Source: JAICNG01 sp035249985 (GTDB lineage Bacteria > Gemmatimonadota > Gemmatimonadetes > Gemmatimonadales > Gemmatimonadaceae). From it: a stretch of DNA of 64,000 bases. The stretch spans positions 25,425 through 89,424 of the forward strand of contig DATFFP010000073.1 of the NCBI GenBank assembly GCA_035249985.1, given 5' to 3'. The notes under the pieces were generated by a model. That model saw only the letters and a program-made list of their open reading frames with translations, was not told the origin of the DNA and ran no database searches. Positions 8,343 through 17,600 of the stretch are shown here, in pieces. A program made the translations under genes and the position numbers. Position 1 is the stretch's first letter; each line of letters opens with the position of its first letter.

Positions 8343-8909
8343 TCAGGGCTGCGCCGTCCGCCGAAAGCAGCCCACCGTGTGATCGTCGACGAGTCCACAT
8401 GCCTGCATATACGCGTAGCAAATGGTCGAGCCGACGAACTTGAAGCCGCGCCGAAGCAGCTCCTTGCTCAGCGCATCCGACTCCGCTGTCCTGGCGGGGA
8501 TGTCCCGGAGAGCTCGCCGGACAACTCGCTTCGGTGTGCCGTCCACGAAGGGCCAGACGAAGGCGTCGAACGAGCCGAACTCCTCCTGGACGCCGAGGAA
8601 TCCCCGGGCATTCAGAACGAGCGACGCGACCTTGAGCTTGTTGCGCACGATACCCGCATCGCGCAGTAGCGCGTCGAGCTTGCGCTTCGTGTACCGCGCG
8701 ATGCGCTCCGGGTCGAAGCCATCGAGCACCTCACGATAGTGCTCGCGCTTCTTCAGGATCGTGGACCAGCTCAAGCCAGCCTGCGCACCCTCGAGCGTGA
8801 TGAACTCGAAGTGCGTGCGGTCGTCGTGCACGGGGACGCCCCACTCGGTATCGTGGTATGCGATATCGAGTGGCAGGCGTGCCCATTCGCACCGGCGCAG
8901 CTCAGTCAC
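8343..8909 (-). CDS. tag: DNA-3-methyladenine glycosylase I
   Basis: A 188-residue protein matching Tag over its full length. Tag excises 3-methyladenine from alkylated DNA in the cytoplasm (base-excision repair). The start RRCEWA provides Cys7, and AYHDTEWGVPVHDD provides His19 and the conserved Trp/Gly segment. The C-terminal DDHTVGC gives His177 and Cys181, completing the zinc-binding set known for Tag. LEGAQAGLSWSTILKKREHY is the signature helical segment. It follows the M19 dipeptidase gene by 33 bp and is probably the last gene of the D-threonine aldolase/dipeptidase/tag transcript, though no functional link is obvious. Confidence 0.95.
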   Translation of the reverse strand: MTELRRCEWARLPLDIAYHDTEWGVPVHDDRTHFEFITLEGAQAGLSWSTILKKREHYREVLDGFDPERIARYTKRKLDALLRDAGIVRNKLKVASLVLNARGFLGVQEEFGSFDAFVWPFVDGTPKRVVRRALRDIPARTAESDALSKELLRRGFKFVGSTICYAYMQACGLVDDHTVGCFRRTAQP

Positions 8910-8942
8910 GCGAAGTCGCCCGCCCCACCGCCGCCCGGTCGG

Positions 8943-10211
8943 TCACGTCCGTGTTCCGTCCATCTCCTGAATGGTCTTGTTGGACGGCTGCCGCTGCTGC
9001 TTCAACCGCGCCGAGACGGTCTCAGCCTGCTTGAGGACGCGCAGCAGGTTCTCTCCGGCGAGCTTTCGGAGATTCGCCTCCGACCATCCCCGGCGCGAGA
9101 GCTCCGCAAACAACGCGGGATAGGTCGAGACGTCCTCCAGCCCCACAACCGTCTCGCTGATCCCGTCGAAATCACCCCCGATGCCCACGTGGTCGGCGCC
9201 CGCGACGCGCCGAATGTGATCAATGTGGTCCGCGACATCCTTGAGGGTCGCTTTCGGCGAAGGATGCGACGCACGCCAGGCGGCCAGCTCGCGCCGCCGC
9301 GCAGCATCATCACTAGCGAAACGCTGCCGCAAATCCGCGTTGACGCGCTGCAGCTCGCTTCCGAACTCCGCCACCTGACGCGACACGAATTGCGGCACGA
9401 ACGTCACCATCACCAGCCCGCCATTCTGCGGCAGGCGCTCGAGGATCGAGTCGGGAACGTTGCGCGGAACATCGGTGACCCCACGCGCCGACGAGTGGGA
9501 GAAGATCACCGGCGCCTCGCTGACGTTGAGTGCGTCGCTCATCGTGGCGGGCGACACGTGCGACAGGTCCACGAGCATGCCGAGGCGATTCATCTCGCGA
9601 ACCACCTCCTCGCCGAACTTCGTGAGGCCGCCGTGCCGGACCGAGTCGGTGCCCGAATCCGCCCAGTCGATGTTGGCGGAGTGGGTGAGCGTCATGTAGC
9701 GCGCACCGAGATCGTAGTACGCGCGCAACGCGCCGAGGGAGTTCTCGATGGCATGCCCGCCTTCCAGGCCGAGCAGTGACCCGATGCGTCCGCGTGCGTG
9801 GCTCGCGCGCAGCGCGTCGGCGGTGAGCGCCCACTCGATCTCGGGGTACTTCGCGATCACCCGTCGAGCGATGTCGATCTGCTCGAGCTGCACGCGCGCG
9901 TACCCCGAGTCGCCAACGTTGGCCGGGATGTAGACGGACCAGAACTGCCCGCCGACCATGCCCGCCTTGAGACGCGCCAGGTCAGTGTGTCCAGGCGTCG
10001 TCTTGCGAAGATCGTATTTCTCGACGTCGTGCCGGGCGATCGAGTCCGTGCGGATGGCCCAGGGCAGATCGTTATGCCCGTCGATGAGCGGCGTCTGCCG
10101 CAGCACCCGGCGAGCACGCGCGAGGTGCGGGTCGGTGGCCTGCGCGCGCAATGGCTCGAGCGAGACGGTGGCGAGCAGCAAGAGGATCGTCAGTCGCATA
10201 CGCAGCATCAT
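8943..10211 (-). CDS. Membrane dipeptidase family (M19) protein, exported
   Basis: A 422-residue renal-dipeptidase family zinc peptidase. I chose the start at 10211 (MMLRMRL) because it yields a signal peptide, MRLTILLLLATVSLEPLRAQA; the open frame continues 100 residues upstream but is low-quality and overlaps the neighbouring gene. Motifs: LIDGHNDLPWA (metal His-x-Asp), GLEGGHAIEN (bridging Glu), MTLTHSANIDWADS, VDLSHVSPATMSDAL and FSHSSARGV (His ligands), and GADHVGIGGDFDGI near the C-terminus. M19 enzymes cleave dipeptides, often with a D-amino acid at the C-terminal position, which fits the neighbouring D-amino-acid gene. Likely periplasmic. Confidence 0.93.
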   Translation of the reverse strand: MMLRMRLTILLLLATVSLEPLRAQATDPHLARARRVLRQTPLIDGHNDLPWAIRTDSIARHDVEKYDLRKTTPGHTDLARLKAGMVGGQFWSVYIPANVGDSGYARVQLEQIDIARRVIAKYPEIEWALTADALRASHARGRIGSLLGLEGGHAIENSLGALRAYYDLGARYMTLTHSANIDWADSGTDSVRHGGLTKFGEEVVREMNRLGMLVDLSHVSPATMSDALNVSEAPVIFSHSSARGVTDVPRNVPDSILERLPQNGGLVMVTFVPQFVSRQVAEFGSELQRVNADLRQRFASDDAARRRELAAWRASHPSPKATLKDVADHIDHIRRVAGADHVGIGGDFDGISETVVGLEDVSTYPALFAELSRRGWSEANLRKLAGENLLRVLKQAETVSARLKQQRQPSNKTIQEMDGTRT

Positions 10212-10257
10212 CCTGGGATTGAGCGTGTGTGGTACCCACGGGTTCCGTTCATGACGT

Positions 10258-11367
10258 TCAGCCAAGAACATCAACGTGCGCCGCGCGGCCGCGCGCCGCC
10301 ACCTGCCAGCTCGATTCCACACCCTCGCCGCGCACGCCGTGCACCATGTCGAACAGGTGCACCACGATGCACACGTGATTCGGAATGATGCGGACGCGAT
10401 CGCCCACGGCGGGACGCCAGTCGGTCCCTGACACGTCGAGCAGTCCATGCTCCTCCGACATCGCACGTACGACGACGTCCTCCTGACCGTAGACGACCCC
10501 AAATCCCTCACCCGCAGCGCCGCGCATCGGCTCGCGGCCGAGCGACTTCGTCCCGGCGTCGATGACCGCCTGACCTGGTACGGCGGTGCTCACCACCGTC
10601 GCCAGCACCGTCAGCGCGCACTCGTCCATCGTGCACGCGCCGATCGCCGCCGTCGTGCGATCGTTGAAGATGTAAGTGCCGGGTCGCATCTCGGTTACAC
10701 CCGCGATCTCGTGCGTGCGCAGAGCGGTCGGCGTCGAGCCGCCGCTCACGACCGTTGGGCCGAGGCCCGCTCGCTTCAACGCGTCGAGCGTGCGGCCCAG
10801 GCGTTGGCGCAGCGTGTGGAGCGCGTCGTCCTGCCCATCGACCGGTTCACGGATGTGTCCCGGATAGAAGGCGATTCCCGCATACTCGAGCTCGCGGCGG
10901 TCGACGACGTGCCTCACGAGTGCGATCGCGTCCTCCGCCGTCTGCACCCCGACGCGCCGCATCCCCATGTCGCACTCGATCAGCACACCCACGCGCCGTC
11001 CCGCCTCACGAGCGGCATCGGCGAGGTCATCGGCCGCGCGCACCGAGTCGAGCGCGACAGTCACCCGAACGTCGGCGGGGAGCGCCGCCACGCGACGCGC
11101 CCTCACCGCGCCGACCGCGGGATAGGCGAGGAGCACGTCGTCGGCGACCTCGCTCATTACCTCTGCCTCACGAGGCGTGGCGCACGTCACGCCCACCGCG
11201 CCCCGTCGCAACTGCTCGGCGGCCAGCCACGGTGTCTTGTGGGTCTTGATGTGCGGACGGAGCGCGAGGCCATGCGACGAGGCATAGCCCGCCATCCGAT
11301 CGAGGTTGCGTTCCATGCGAGCGAGGTCGACGACGGGGGTCGGCGTCTCCAACTCGTCGAGGGTCAT
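10258..11367 (-). CDS. D-threonine aldolase / D-serine dehydratase-like PLP enzyme
   Basis: A 369-residue fold-type III PLP enzyme. The start at 11367 (MTLDELETPTPVVDL) has GGAG six bases upstream. LRPHIKTHKTP carries the PLP-binding Lys. The alanine-racemase-like barrel follows, with IECDMGMRRVG and GGSTPT. The C-terminal beta domain ends with IPNHVCIVVHL, the His/Cys metal site that separates D-threonine aldolases and D-serine dehydratases from alanine racemases. The exact reaction (aldol cleavage versus dehydration of D-hydroxy amino acids) is not decided by these motifs. It is first in a likely operon with the M19 dipeptidase (46-bp gap) and tag. Confidence 0.9.
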   Translation of the reverse strand: MTLDELETPTPVVDLARMERNLDRMAGYASSHGLALRPHIKTHKTPWLAAEQLRRGAVGVTCATPREAEVMSEVADDVLLAYPAVGAVRARRVAALPADVRVTVALDSVRAADDLADAAREAGRRVGVLIECDMGMRRVGVQTAEDAIALVRHVVDRRELEYAGIAFYPGHIREPVDGQDDALHTLRQRLGRTLDALKRAGLGPTVVSGGSTPTALRTHEIAGVTEMRPGTYIFNDRTTAAIGACTMDECALTVLATVVSTAVPGQAVIDAGTKSLGREPMRGAAGEGFGVVYGQEDVVVRAMSEEHGLLDVSGTDWRPAVGDRVRIIPNHVCIVVHLFDMVHGVRGEGVESSWQVAARGRAAHVDVLG

Positions 11368-11548
11368 GCGGCACTCCGGCGAAAATCGATCAAGGAATGT
11401 GGGACGCGGCCCATGAGATGTCCGGCATTTGCTGCCCATCCACAAGTCTTTACCTGACGGCGATTGATTTCCGATGGCCGCATTTTATGATTCGCGTCCC
11501 CGAGTGTACACATCTGTTTCGCCACGCCTTCACTTTATCCTGACATAC
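11368..11548. promoter_or_regulatory. Divergent promoter region
   Basis: About 180 bp between divergent genes. It is noticeably AT-richer than its surroundings (TTTATGATTC, CACTTTATCC), as expected for promoters, but I could not assign specific boxes. Confidence 0.4.
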
Positions 11549-13879
11549 ATGAAAGTCGGTTATCGCCTCCTCGGCGTGCTCCTGCTGATCACGCCGCTCG
11601 TCATTTCGTGCGACGACGACGGTCCTGTCGACGGCGATCGCACCGCACCCACTGTTACCGCGACCACCCCTGAGGCGGGCGCGACGGGCGTCGCTCGGAA
11701 TACCACGGTGACGGCCACGTTCTCCGAACCGATTGCCGCCAACTCGGTTAGCACGACGACGTTCACTCTGACGCCTGCGGGCGGGACTGCGGTCGCCGGA
11801 ACCGTCACGACTTCCGGGACGACGGCGACGTTCACTCCGAGCGCAGCTCTCGCCTTCGGAACGACCTATACCGCGCGGCTCACCACCGGGGTCACCGACC
11901 TCGGCGGCAACGGTCTGGCCGAGGCAGAGACGTGGTCGTTCACGACGGCCGAGTCGGGACCGATGGTCACGGCAACCGTGCCCGGCGCGGGCGCGACCGG
12001 AGTGCCGAGGAACGTGGTGCTGATGGTGACCTTCAACGAGCCCGTGAACCATTCATCGGTGAACATGACGTCGTTTCAGCTTTCGCCGATCAATGGGATA
12101 CTCGTCCCGGGCACGTTCGGTGGATCGGGCAGCTCAGTGACGTTCAGACCAACGGCGCTGCTCCATCCGGATACCATGTACAACGTCGTTCTCTCCGGCA
12201 TCGAGGACGTCGATGGGAATCCCATGGAGGACCACACGTGGTCCTTCCGGACGATCGCCAACACCTCTCCGTCCGCGAACGCGGGCGCGAACCAGGAGGT
12301 GAATCGCGGCGAAGTCGTCACGCTGACCGGAAGCGGGACCGATCCGGAAGGTCAGTCGCTCACGTATCGATGGACGCAGATCGCGGGACCCGACGTCACG
12401 GGAGGCCCCGGATTCCTCACCGGACCATCACCGACGTTCACGGCTCCTGCGGAGGTAAGCACCGTACGCTTCGAGCTTCGCGTCACCGATCCGGGCGGCT
12501 CGGAGAGCCAGGGATCCGTGACCGATGTCTTCGTCATGGAAGACAAGACGCGCGCGATCTTCGTGAGCAAGCTGGGCGACGATTTGAACTCGGGAACGCG
12601 CGCCAGTCCCGTGAAAACGATCGTCCGCGGGCTCGGACTCGCGACGGCCGCGGGCGGCGGGACCGATGTCTACGTCAGCAACGGCTCGTACGAGGAGATG
12701 ATCGGTCTTCAGACCGGCGTGAGCATCTACGGCGGCTATCAGAACGCCACGTGGCTGCGCGATCCGATGGAATTCCCGGTGACCCTTATCGGCGGTCAGA
12801 ACATGATCACGGTGATCGGGCTCAACGCCTCGAACGTAATCATCGACGGGATGCGCATCCGGACGCCTCACGAAGCGACCGCGACTGGTCTCAGCGTGCA
12901 CACGATCTTCCTCAACCAGACACAGGACATCACGATCACCAACAGCGAGATCACCGCGGGTAACGCGCTCGGTGGGTCGGGTGGTCAGTTCGGGGCCAAC
13001 GGCGTGCAAGGCCGTCCGGGGGATACCGGCGCCAATGCGGTCTGTAGCGCAACGCCGACCGGTGGTGAAGGTGGGTCTGCCGGCCAGCCAGGTCCGCCGT
13101 CAGCGGGATCACAGTTGGGTGTCGCCGGCGGTGAGGGTGGAGACGGTGGCTCTCAGAACGTCAGTGGAGAGAACGGCACGGGTGGGATGGCGGCGGGCGC
13201 CCTGGCGGGGGGCACAGGCGGGACCGGCGGAACGCTGGGCACGCCTGCGGGTGGGCCTGGCGAGAGCGGCACGAACGGCACTGCGGGGCAGAATGGAATC
13301 GGCGGGGAGCAGCTCGGAACGGTTTCGGCCGCGGGCTACGTTCCCGCTGATGGGACGGACGGAACGAGCGGAACGCCGGGTAGCGGCGGAGGCGGTGGTG
13401 GCGGTGGAAGCGGCACGGCGGCCGGCGCTGGTGGTGGCGGCGGGGGCGGTGGAGCGAGCGGAGGCGGTGGGAACCTTGGCCAGGGGGGCACTGGCGGCCC
13501 GGGATCGTTCGCGATCTTCGTCCGCTCGTCCACGGGTATCGTGATCGATCGCAATGCGATCATCACTGGGACGGGAGGTATCGGCGGCGCAGGCGGCGTG
13601 GGCGGCAACGGGGGGCCGGGTGGCCTCGGCGCCTTCGGCGGCAGTGGATGTGGTGGCGGCGGAATGGGCGGCCGCGGCGGCAATGGCGGGACGGGCGGCG
13701 CGGGCGGTCATGGCGGTGGCGGTGGCGGCGGTCCGTCGATCGGCATCATCCACGACGCGGCCAGCACGGTCACGATTGGCCCGAACAACACGTTCCAGAT
13801 TGGAACGCCCGGTGCCGGCGGATTCAGTCAGGGCAATCCGGGGGCGAGCGGCATCGTCGGACATGCGGTGGTCTTCTAG
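11549..13879 (+). CDS. Giant Gly-rich beta-helix surface lipoprotein with Ig-like and PKD-like domains
   Basis: A 776-residue protein starting at ATG 11549 (MKVGYRLLGVLLLITPLVISC, a lipoprotein signal). Residues about 28-132 and 133-235 are two Big_5/SbsA-type Ig-like repeats (APTVTATTPEAGATGVARNT; GPMVTATVPGAGATGVPRNV). Next is a PKD/REJ-like domain (about 240-330). A DUF1565-type right-handed beta-helix follows (IFVSKLGDDLNSGTRASPVK to NSEITAGNA). The last 300 residues are Gly-rich (GGSGG, GGTGG, collagen-like GANGVQGRPGDTGAN), interrupted once by another helix rung (FAIFVRSSTGIVIDRN). It probably projects from the cell surface as an adhesin or passenger-like filament; function unproven. 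Confidence 0.85.
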   Translation: MKVGYRLLGVLLLITPLVISCDDDGPVDGDRTAPTVTATTPEAGATGVARNTTVTATFSEPIAANSVSTTTFTLTPAGGTAVAGTVTTSGTTATFTPSAALAFGTTYTARLTTGVTDLGGNGLAEAETWSFTTAESGPMVTATVPGAGATGVPRNVVLMVTFNEPVNHSSVNMTSFQLSPINGILVPGTFGGSGSSVTFRPTALLHPDTMYNVVLSGIEDVDGNPMEDHTWSFRTIANTSPSANAGANQEVNRGEVVTLTGSGTDPEGQSLTYRWTQIAGPDVTGGPGFLTGPSPTFTAPAEVSTVRFELRVTDPGGSESQGSVTDVFVMEDKTRAIFVSKLGDDLNSGTRASPVKTIVRGLGLATAAGGGTDVYVSNGSYEEMIGLQTGVSIYGGYQNATWLRDPMEFPVTLIGGQNMITVIGLNASNVIIDGMRIRTPHEATATGLSVHTIFLNQTQDITITNSEITAGNALGGSGGQFGANGVQGRPGDTGANAVCSATPTGGEGGSAGQPGPPSAGSQLGVAGGEGGDGGSQNVSGENGTGGMAAGALAGGTGGTGGTLGTPAGGPGESGTNGTAGQNGIGGEQLGTVSAAGYVPADGTDGTSGTPGSGGGGGGGGSGTAAGAGGGGGGGGASGGGGNLGQGGTGGPGSFAIFVRSSTGIVIDRNAIITGTGGIGGAGGVGGNGGPGGLGAFGGSGCGGGGMGGRGGNGGTGGAGGHGGGGGGGPSIGIIHDAASTVTIGPNNTFQIGTPGAGGFSQGNPGASGIVGHAVVF

Positions 13880-14026
13880 GGGTCAGGAGTCAGGAGTCAG
13901 GGATCAGGGGTGGAAAGGCAAACGGCGGCGCGACTGCGCCGCCGTTCGCTCATCTGATGAGCGCGGGCCGGCTGCGAAGCAGCCGCCGCGCCTTACCACC
14001 CCTGATCCCTGAGCGCTGACCCCTAG
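13877..14026. repeat. Heptamer-word hairpin GGGTCAG/GGATCAG with inner core (element D)
   Basis: CAGGGATCAGGGGTGG at 13898-13913 is perfectly complementary to 13996-14011, and TAGGGGTCAG at the outer left pairs with CTGACCCCTA on the right. The inside holds a 45-nt core (13917-13961) that recurs inverted at 20963-21007, plus GC-rich stem-loops. It separates convergent genes and reaches almost to the NUDIX stop codon. Confidence 0.9.
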
Positions 14027-14029
14027 CTC

Positions 14030-14515
14030 CTAGCTCCTACTCGCCCGCCTCGCCTGTGCCTCGATCTTGCGCCGAAACGATCGCAGCAGCCGGCGCGAGC
14101 CCTCGAACGTTAGCGCTTCGAGCGCATCGTCGATGGTCCGCCACGTCACGACACGGCCATCGCCCTCGCCCACGCGTTTGGTGAGCTCGAGGAGAAAGTA
14201 GGTCACCCGCAGGTGACGGCCCTCGTGTGCGAATTCCAGATCGCCCGCCGGCGCCACGACACGGCTGTCGATGCCCGCTTCCTCGCGCACCTCACGCTCC
14301 GCCGCCTCGGCGGGAGATTCCCCCGCCTCGACGTCGCCCTTCGGAAAGATCCAATGCGAGCGCTCATGCTTGGCGCTGACGACGAGCACCTCGGCGCCCT
14401 CGCCCGCGGCACGCCATACGATTCCGCCCGCTTGCTGCACCAGCGTCACCAAATCCTCCTCATCGCTGCACATCACAGGATACATCGAGTGCGCGGCGTT
14501 TTGGATGGCAGGCAT
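14030..14515 (-). CDS. NUDIX hydrolase
   Basis: A 161-residue protein with a complete NUDIX box: GDVEAGESPAEAAEREVREEAG (Gx5Ex7REUxEEx-type, shown by its key E and R residues). Upstream, QQAGGIVWR and SHWIFPKG are typical of the diadenosine-polyphosphate/(d)NTP branch, which hydrolyses nucleoside diphosphates linked to another moiety in the cytoplasm. The start at 14515 is the most upstream ATG before the word hairpin. The open frame runs further through the repeat and into the next gene, but that part is not protein-like. Substrate unknown. Confidence 0.88.
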   Translation of the reverse strand: MPAIQNAAHSMYPVMCSDEEDLVTLVQQAGGIVWRAAGEGAEVLVVSAKHERSHWIFPKGDVEAGESPAEAAEREVREEAGIDSRVVAPAGDLEFAHEGRHLRVTYFLLELTKRVGEGDGRVVTWRTIDDALEALTFEGSRRLLRSFRRKIEAQARRASRS

Positions 14516-14525
14516 CACAGAAAAT

Positions 14526-14634
14526 TGCGTACTGCGTACTGCGAGCTGCGAACCAAAACCCCTCGGGAAGCTACGGACGCTAAGCATAGCTTCCCGAGGG
14601 GTTTTGGTTCGCAGCTCGCAGTACGCAGTACGCA
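14526..14634. repeat. 48-bp perfect inverted repeat, word TGCGTAC/TGCGAAC (element I)
   Basis: Left arm 14526-14573 and right arm 14587-14634 are perfect reverse complements over 48 bp, with a 13-nt loop. The outer half is four copies of a TGCGNNC heptamer; the inner half is CCAAAACCCCTCGGGAAGC. It fills the gap between the amidohydrolase stop (14641) and the NUDIX start, both on the minus strand. Confidence 0.95.
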
Positions 14635-14640
14635 GTCGCT

Positions 14641-17600
14641 TTAGGGTGCTCCCTCCGCCAGTGGACGCTCCGGCTCCCACCACCACGGCCGGTCGATCGC
14701 GCGCTGCCGCGGCCAGATCTCCGTCAGCGTCTCCGCCTCGTAGAGCCGGCCGTTCTTCATCACGTAGCGAATCGTGTTGGTGTTGCGGATGTTCTCGAGC
14801 GGGTTCGCGTCGAGCACCTGCAGGTCCGCGAGCTTCCCTCCTTCGAGCGTCCCCAGCTCCTTGCCGAACCCGATCGCCTCGGCACCGAAGACCGTTCCCA
14901 CGCGCAGGACGTCGTGATTCTTCATCCCGCCCGACGCGATCGACCAGAGCTCCCAGTGGACGCCGAGTCCTTGCATCTGTCCATGGCCACCAAGTCCCAC
15001 GCGACCGCCCGCGTCGACGATTTTCTTCGCCTGCTCCGCGAGCAGCTTGAAAGAGTACTGGCTGTCGTGCCACCAGCCTTGTCGACGGAGGCCTCGACGG
15101 TGGATCTCCTGCTTCGGAACCCAGCGCGCGACCTTCGGGTCCTTCAGGATGTCGTGATGCTGGTACCAGTAGTTCTCCGCCCACGGTCCGCCGTACTGGA
15201 CGAGAAGGGTCGGCGTATAGGTGACGCCACTCTGCGCCAGGACGCTCACGACGTCGTTGTAGAGCGGAGCGATCGGCAGCGAGTGCTCGATGCCGGCGTA
15301 CCCGTCGATCGCCTCAGTGAGGTTCTTCTTGAAGTCGAGCCCTCCCTCGAGCGTCGGCGTTAGGCCGAGCTCACGGGCGGCCATGATCACCCACTGTCGC
15401 ACCTTCCGATCGCCGACCATGTACTGCTTGATCGTCTTGATCCCGTAAAATTCCGTGTAGCGCTTGAGCAGGTCGCGGGCATCGTCCAGGCTCTTGATGT
15501 CGTCGGCCCAGAAGACACCCGGACCGGTGGAGTAGACGCGCGGACCGATCATCTCGCCTGTCTCGACGAGGTCGCCATAGGAGAGGACGTCCGTCGTCGA
15601 CGTTTGTGGATCGCGCGTCGTCGTGACTCCGTACGCGAGATTCGCGTAGTACTCCCACGGCTGGATGGGATGAATGCCGAAGCCCGGCCACATGTGTGCG
15701 TGGATGTCCACCCAGCCCGGCATGATGGTCTTGCCGGCGACATCGATGACGCGCGCACCGGAGGGAACGGACACGCTGCCGCGCGCGCCCACGGCGGTGA
15801 TGCGGTTGTCGGTCACGACGATGTCGGCGTTCTCGATGACCTCGTCGCCCTTCATGGTGATGGCGCGCGCGCCGCGCAGCACGACGGTGCCTTTCGGCCG
15901 ATCGCGTTGCACCGTGATGAGCACGTCGACCCGTTCGGGCTCGTACGCCGGCTTGGCCTTTTTCGCCGTATCCGCCTGCGCGACTCGGGCCGAGTCCACG
16001 GGCGTGCGCGCGACGTTCTCGGCGGGGGCACCGCCGGCGCGCGCCGTATCGACGCGCGCGGAATCCGGCTGCGCGGCCGCGGTCACGCGCTTGAGCGAAT
16101 CCGCCCGCGCGGTGGAATCGCGCTGGAGCGAGTCGGCGCGCGGCAGATCGTAGGTGAAGTACGAATGGCCGATCGAGTAGTGCACGCGTTGCGCATCCCG
16201 ATACCAGCCGACGAAATCCCCGCCGATGCGCGTGAGCCGCCGTGAGGGCACCTGGGCGTTTGCCGGATTCGCGACGTTGACCATGGGCGTCGTTCCGCCG
16301 ATCACCGGGATCGAGAGCACGTAGACGTTCCCGTCGACCTGCGCCAGCACGCGATCGCCGTCGGGTGAGACGATGATCTCGTCAGCGGGATTGGGCTGCG
16401 GGGGATTGCGCCGCGCATCCAGGTTGCCGGTGACCTTGATGTGCGCCTTTCGATCGGTGCCATCGAAGCGCATCGACACGAGGCCGTCACGCGGATCGTA
16501 CAGGTAGACGCGTGCCGTGTCGCGCGTGAAGTGCGGATAGCCGTAGAACGTCATCGGCGTGATGACGCGCGCGTCACCGCCGGTCGCGGGGAGCCACACG
16601 AGCTCGATGCCGGCCGCGAACGGATTGCGCGTGAACTCTTCGTGCTCCACGCGCTGCTGCCGTGGACCGCGCGCCACGACGAGGCGCTGCCCATCCGGCG
16701 AGTAGTTGAGCTGCTCGTAGAATGCCTGCTGCCTCGTGAGGCGCTCGGGCTGCGCGCGGCGATCGGTACGCACGCGCATGACGTCGCCCCCCTCGTCGGT
16801 CCACGTCACGTATGCGACGTATCGACCATCTGGCGCCCACACCGGGGCATGCTCCCCGATCCCCCGGCCGGTCGTGGTGAGGCGCCGCGGCGTGCCGCGC
16901 GGCAGGTCCATCACCCACACCTTGTCGAGGGCGGTAAAGGCGAGGCGCTTTCCGTCGGGCGAGGGACGCGCGCCGCGGACCTGCTGCACGGTGAGCGTCG
17001 AATCGTTGAGCTGGTACTCGAATTTCGAGAGGGGGCCCAGCCCGATGTCGATGCCAGCGGTGAACGGAATCTGGACCGAGCGACCCGAGGCGACGTCCAC
17101 CCGCCAGAGCTTGCCGCCAAACGAGGTGACGACCGCCTGTCCGTCGGGCGTGAACGCGGAACCCGGGAGAAGATCGCGCGTGAAGCGCGACTCCTGGTCG
17201 TCGCGCTGCACGTTTTGAACGAGCCACCGCTCATCGCCCGTGGTCAGATCGCGAACGCGCAGCGACGTGACGCTGTCGGCACGGGTGCCGTATATCATGA
17301 GCCTTCCGTCCGGGCTGATCACCGGACGCATGGCGCCGCCGAGCGCGTCGGTGCGGGCGAAGATCTGCCCCGTCTCGCGGTCGTAGACGGCGATCTGCCA
17401 CCCGAACGAGGTCTGATTGTACCCGCCCGCGCCCTGCCGAGCGGCCACGTACAGGTACCGTCCATCCTTGCCGAACGCCGCGCCGACGTAGTTGTTAGGC
17501 GGCGGCGGCGCGAAGGGATTGGGGGGGCCACTCGGCGCCGGCGTCGCGCCTGTCATCTTCAGCCCCGCGCCGCCGTCCTTGTGATACAGGTAGAGATCGT

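Noticed and set aside
10212..10511. N-terminal extension of the M19 dipeptidase
   Set aside because: It overlaps the PLP-enzyme gene and lacks any export or domain signal; the internal Met gives a proper signal peptide.
13336..13683. A proline-rich antisense frame opposite the Gly-rich tail
   Set aside because: Gly codons (GGN) read as Pro (CCN) on the other strand; low complexity explains it fully.
14516..15184. N-terminal extension of the NUDIX frame through the hairpin
   Set aside because: The extra residues come from translating the repeat and the overlapping amidohydrolase in the wrong frame; no domain is present.
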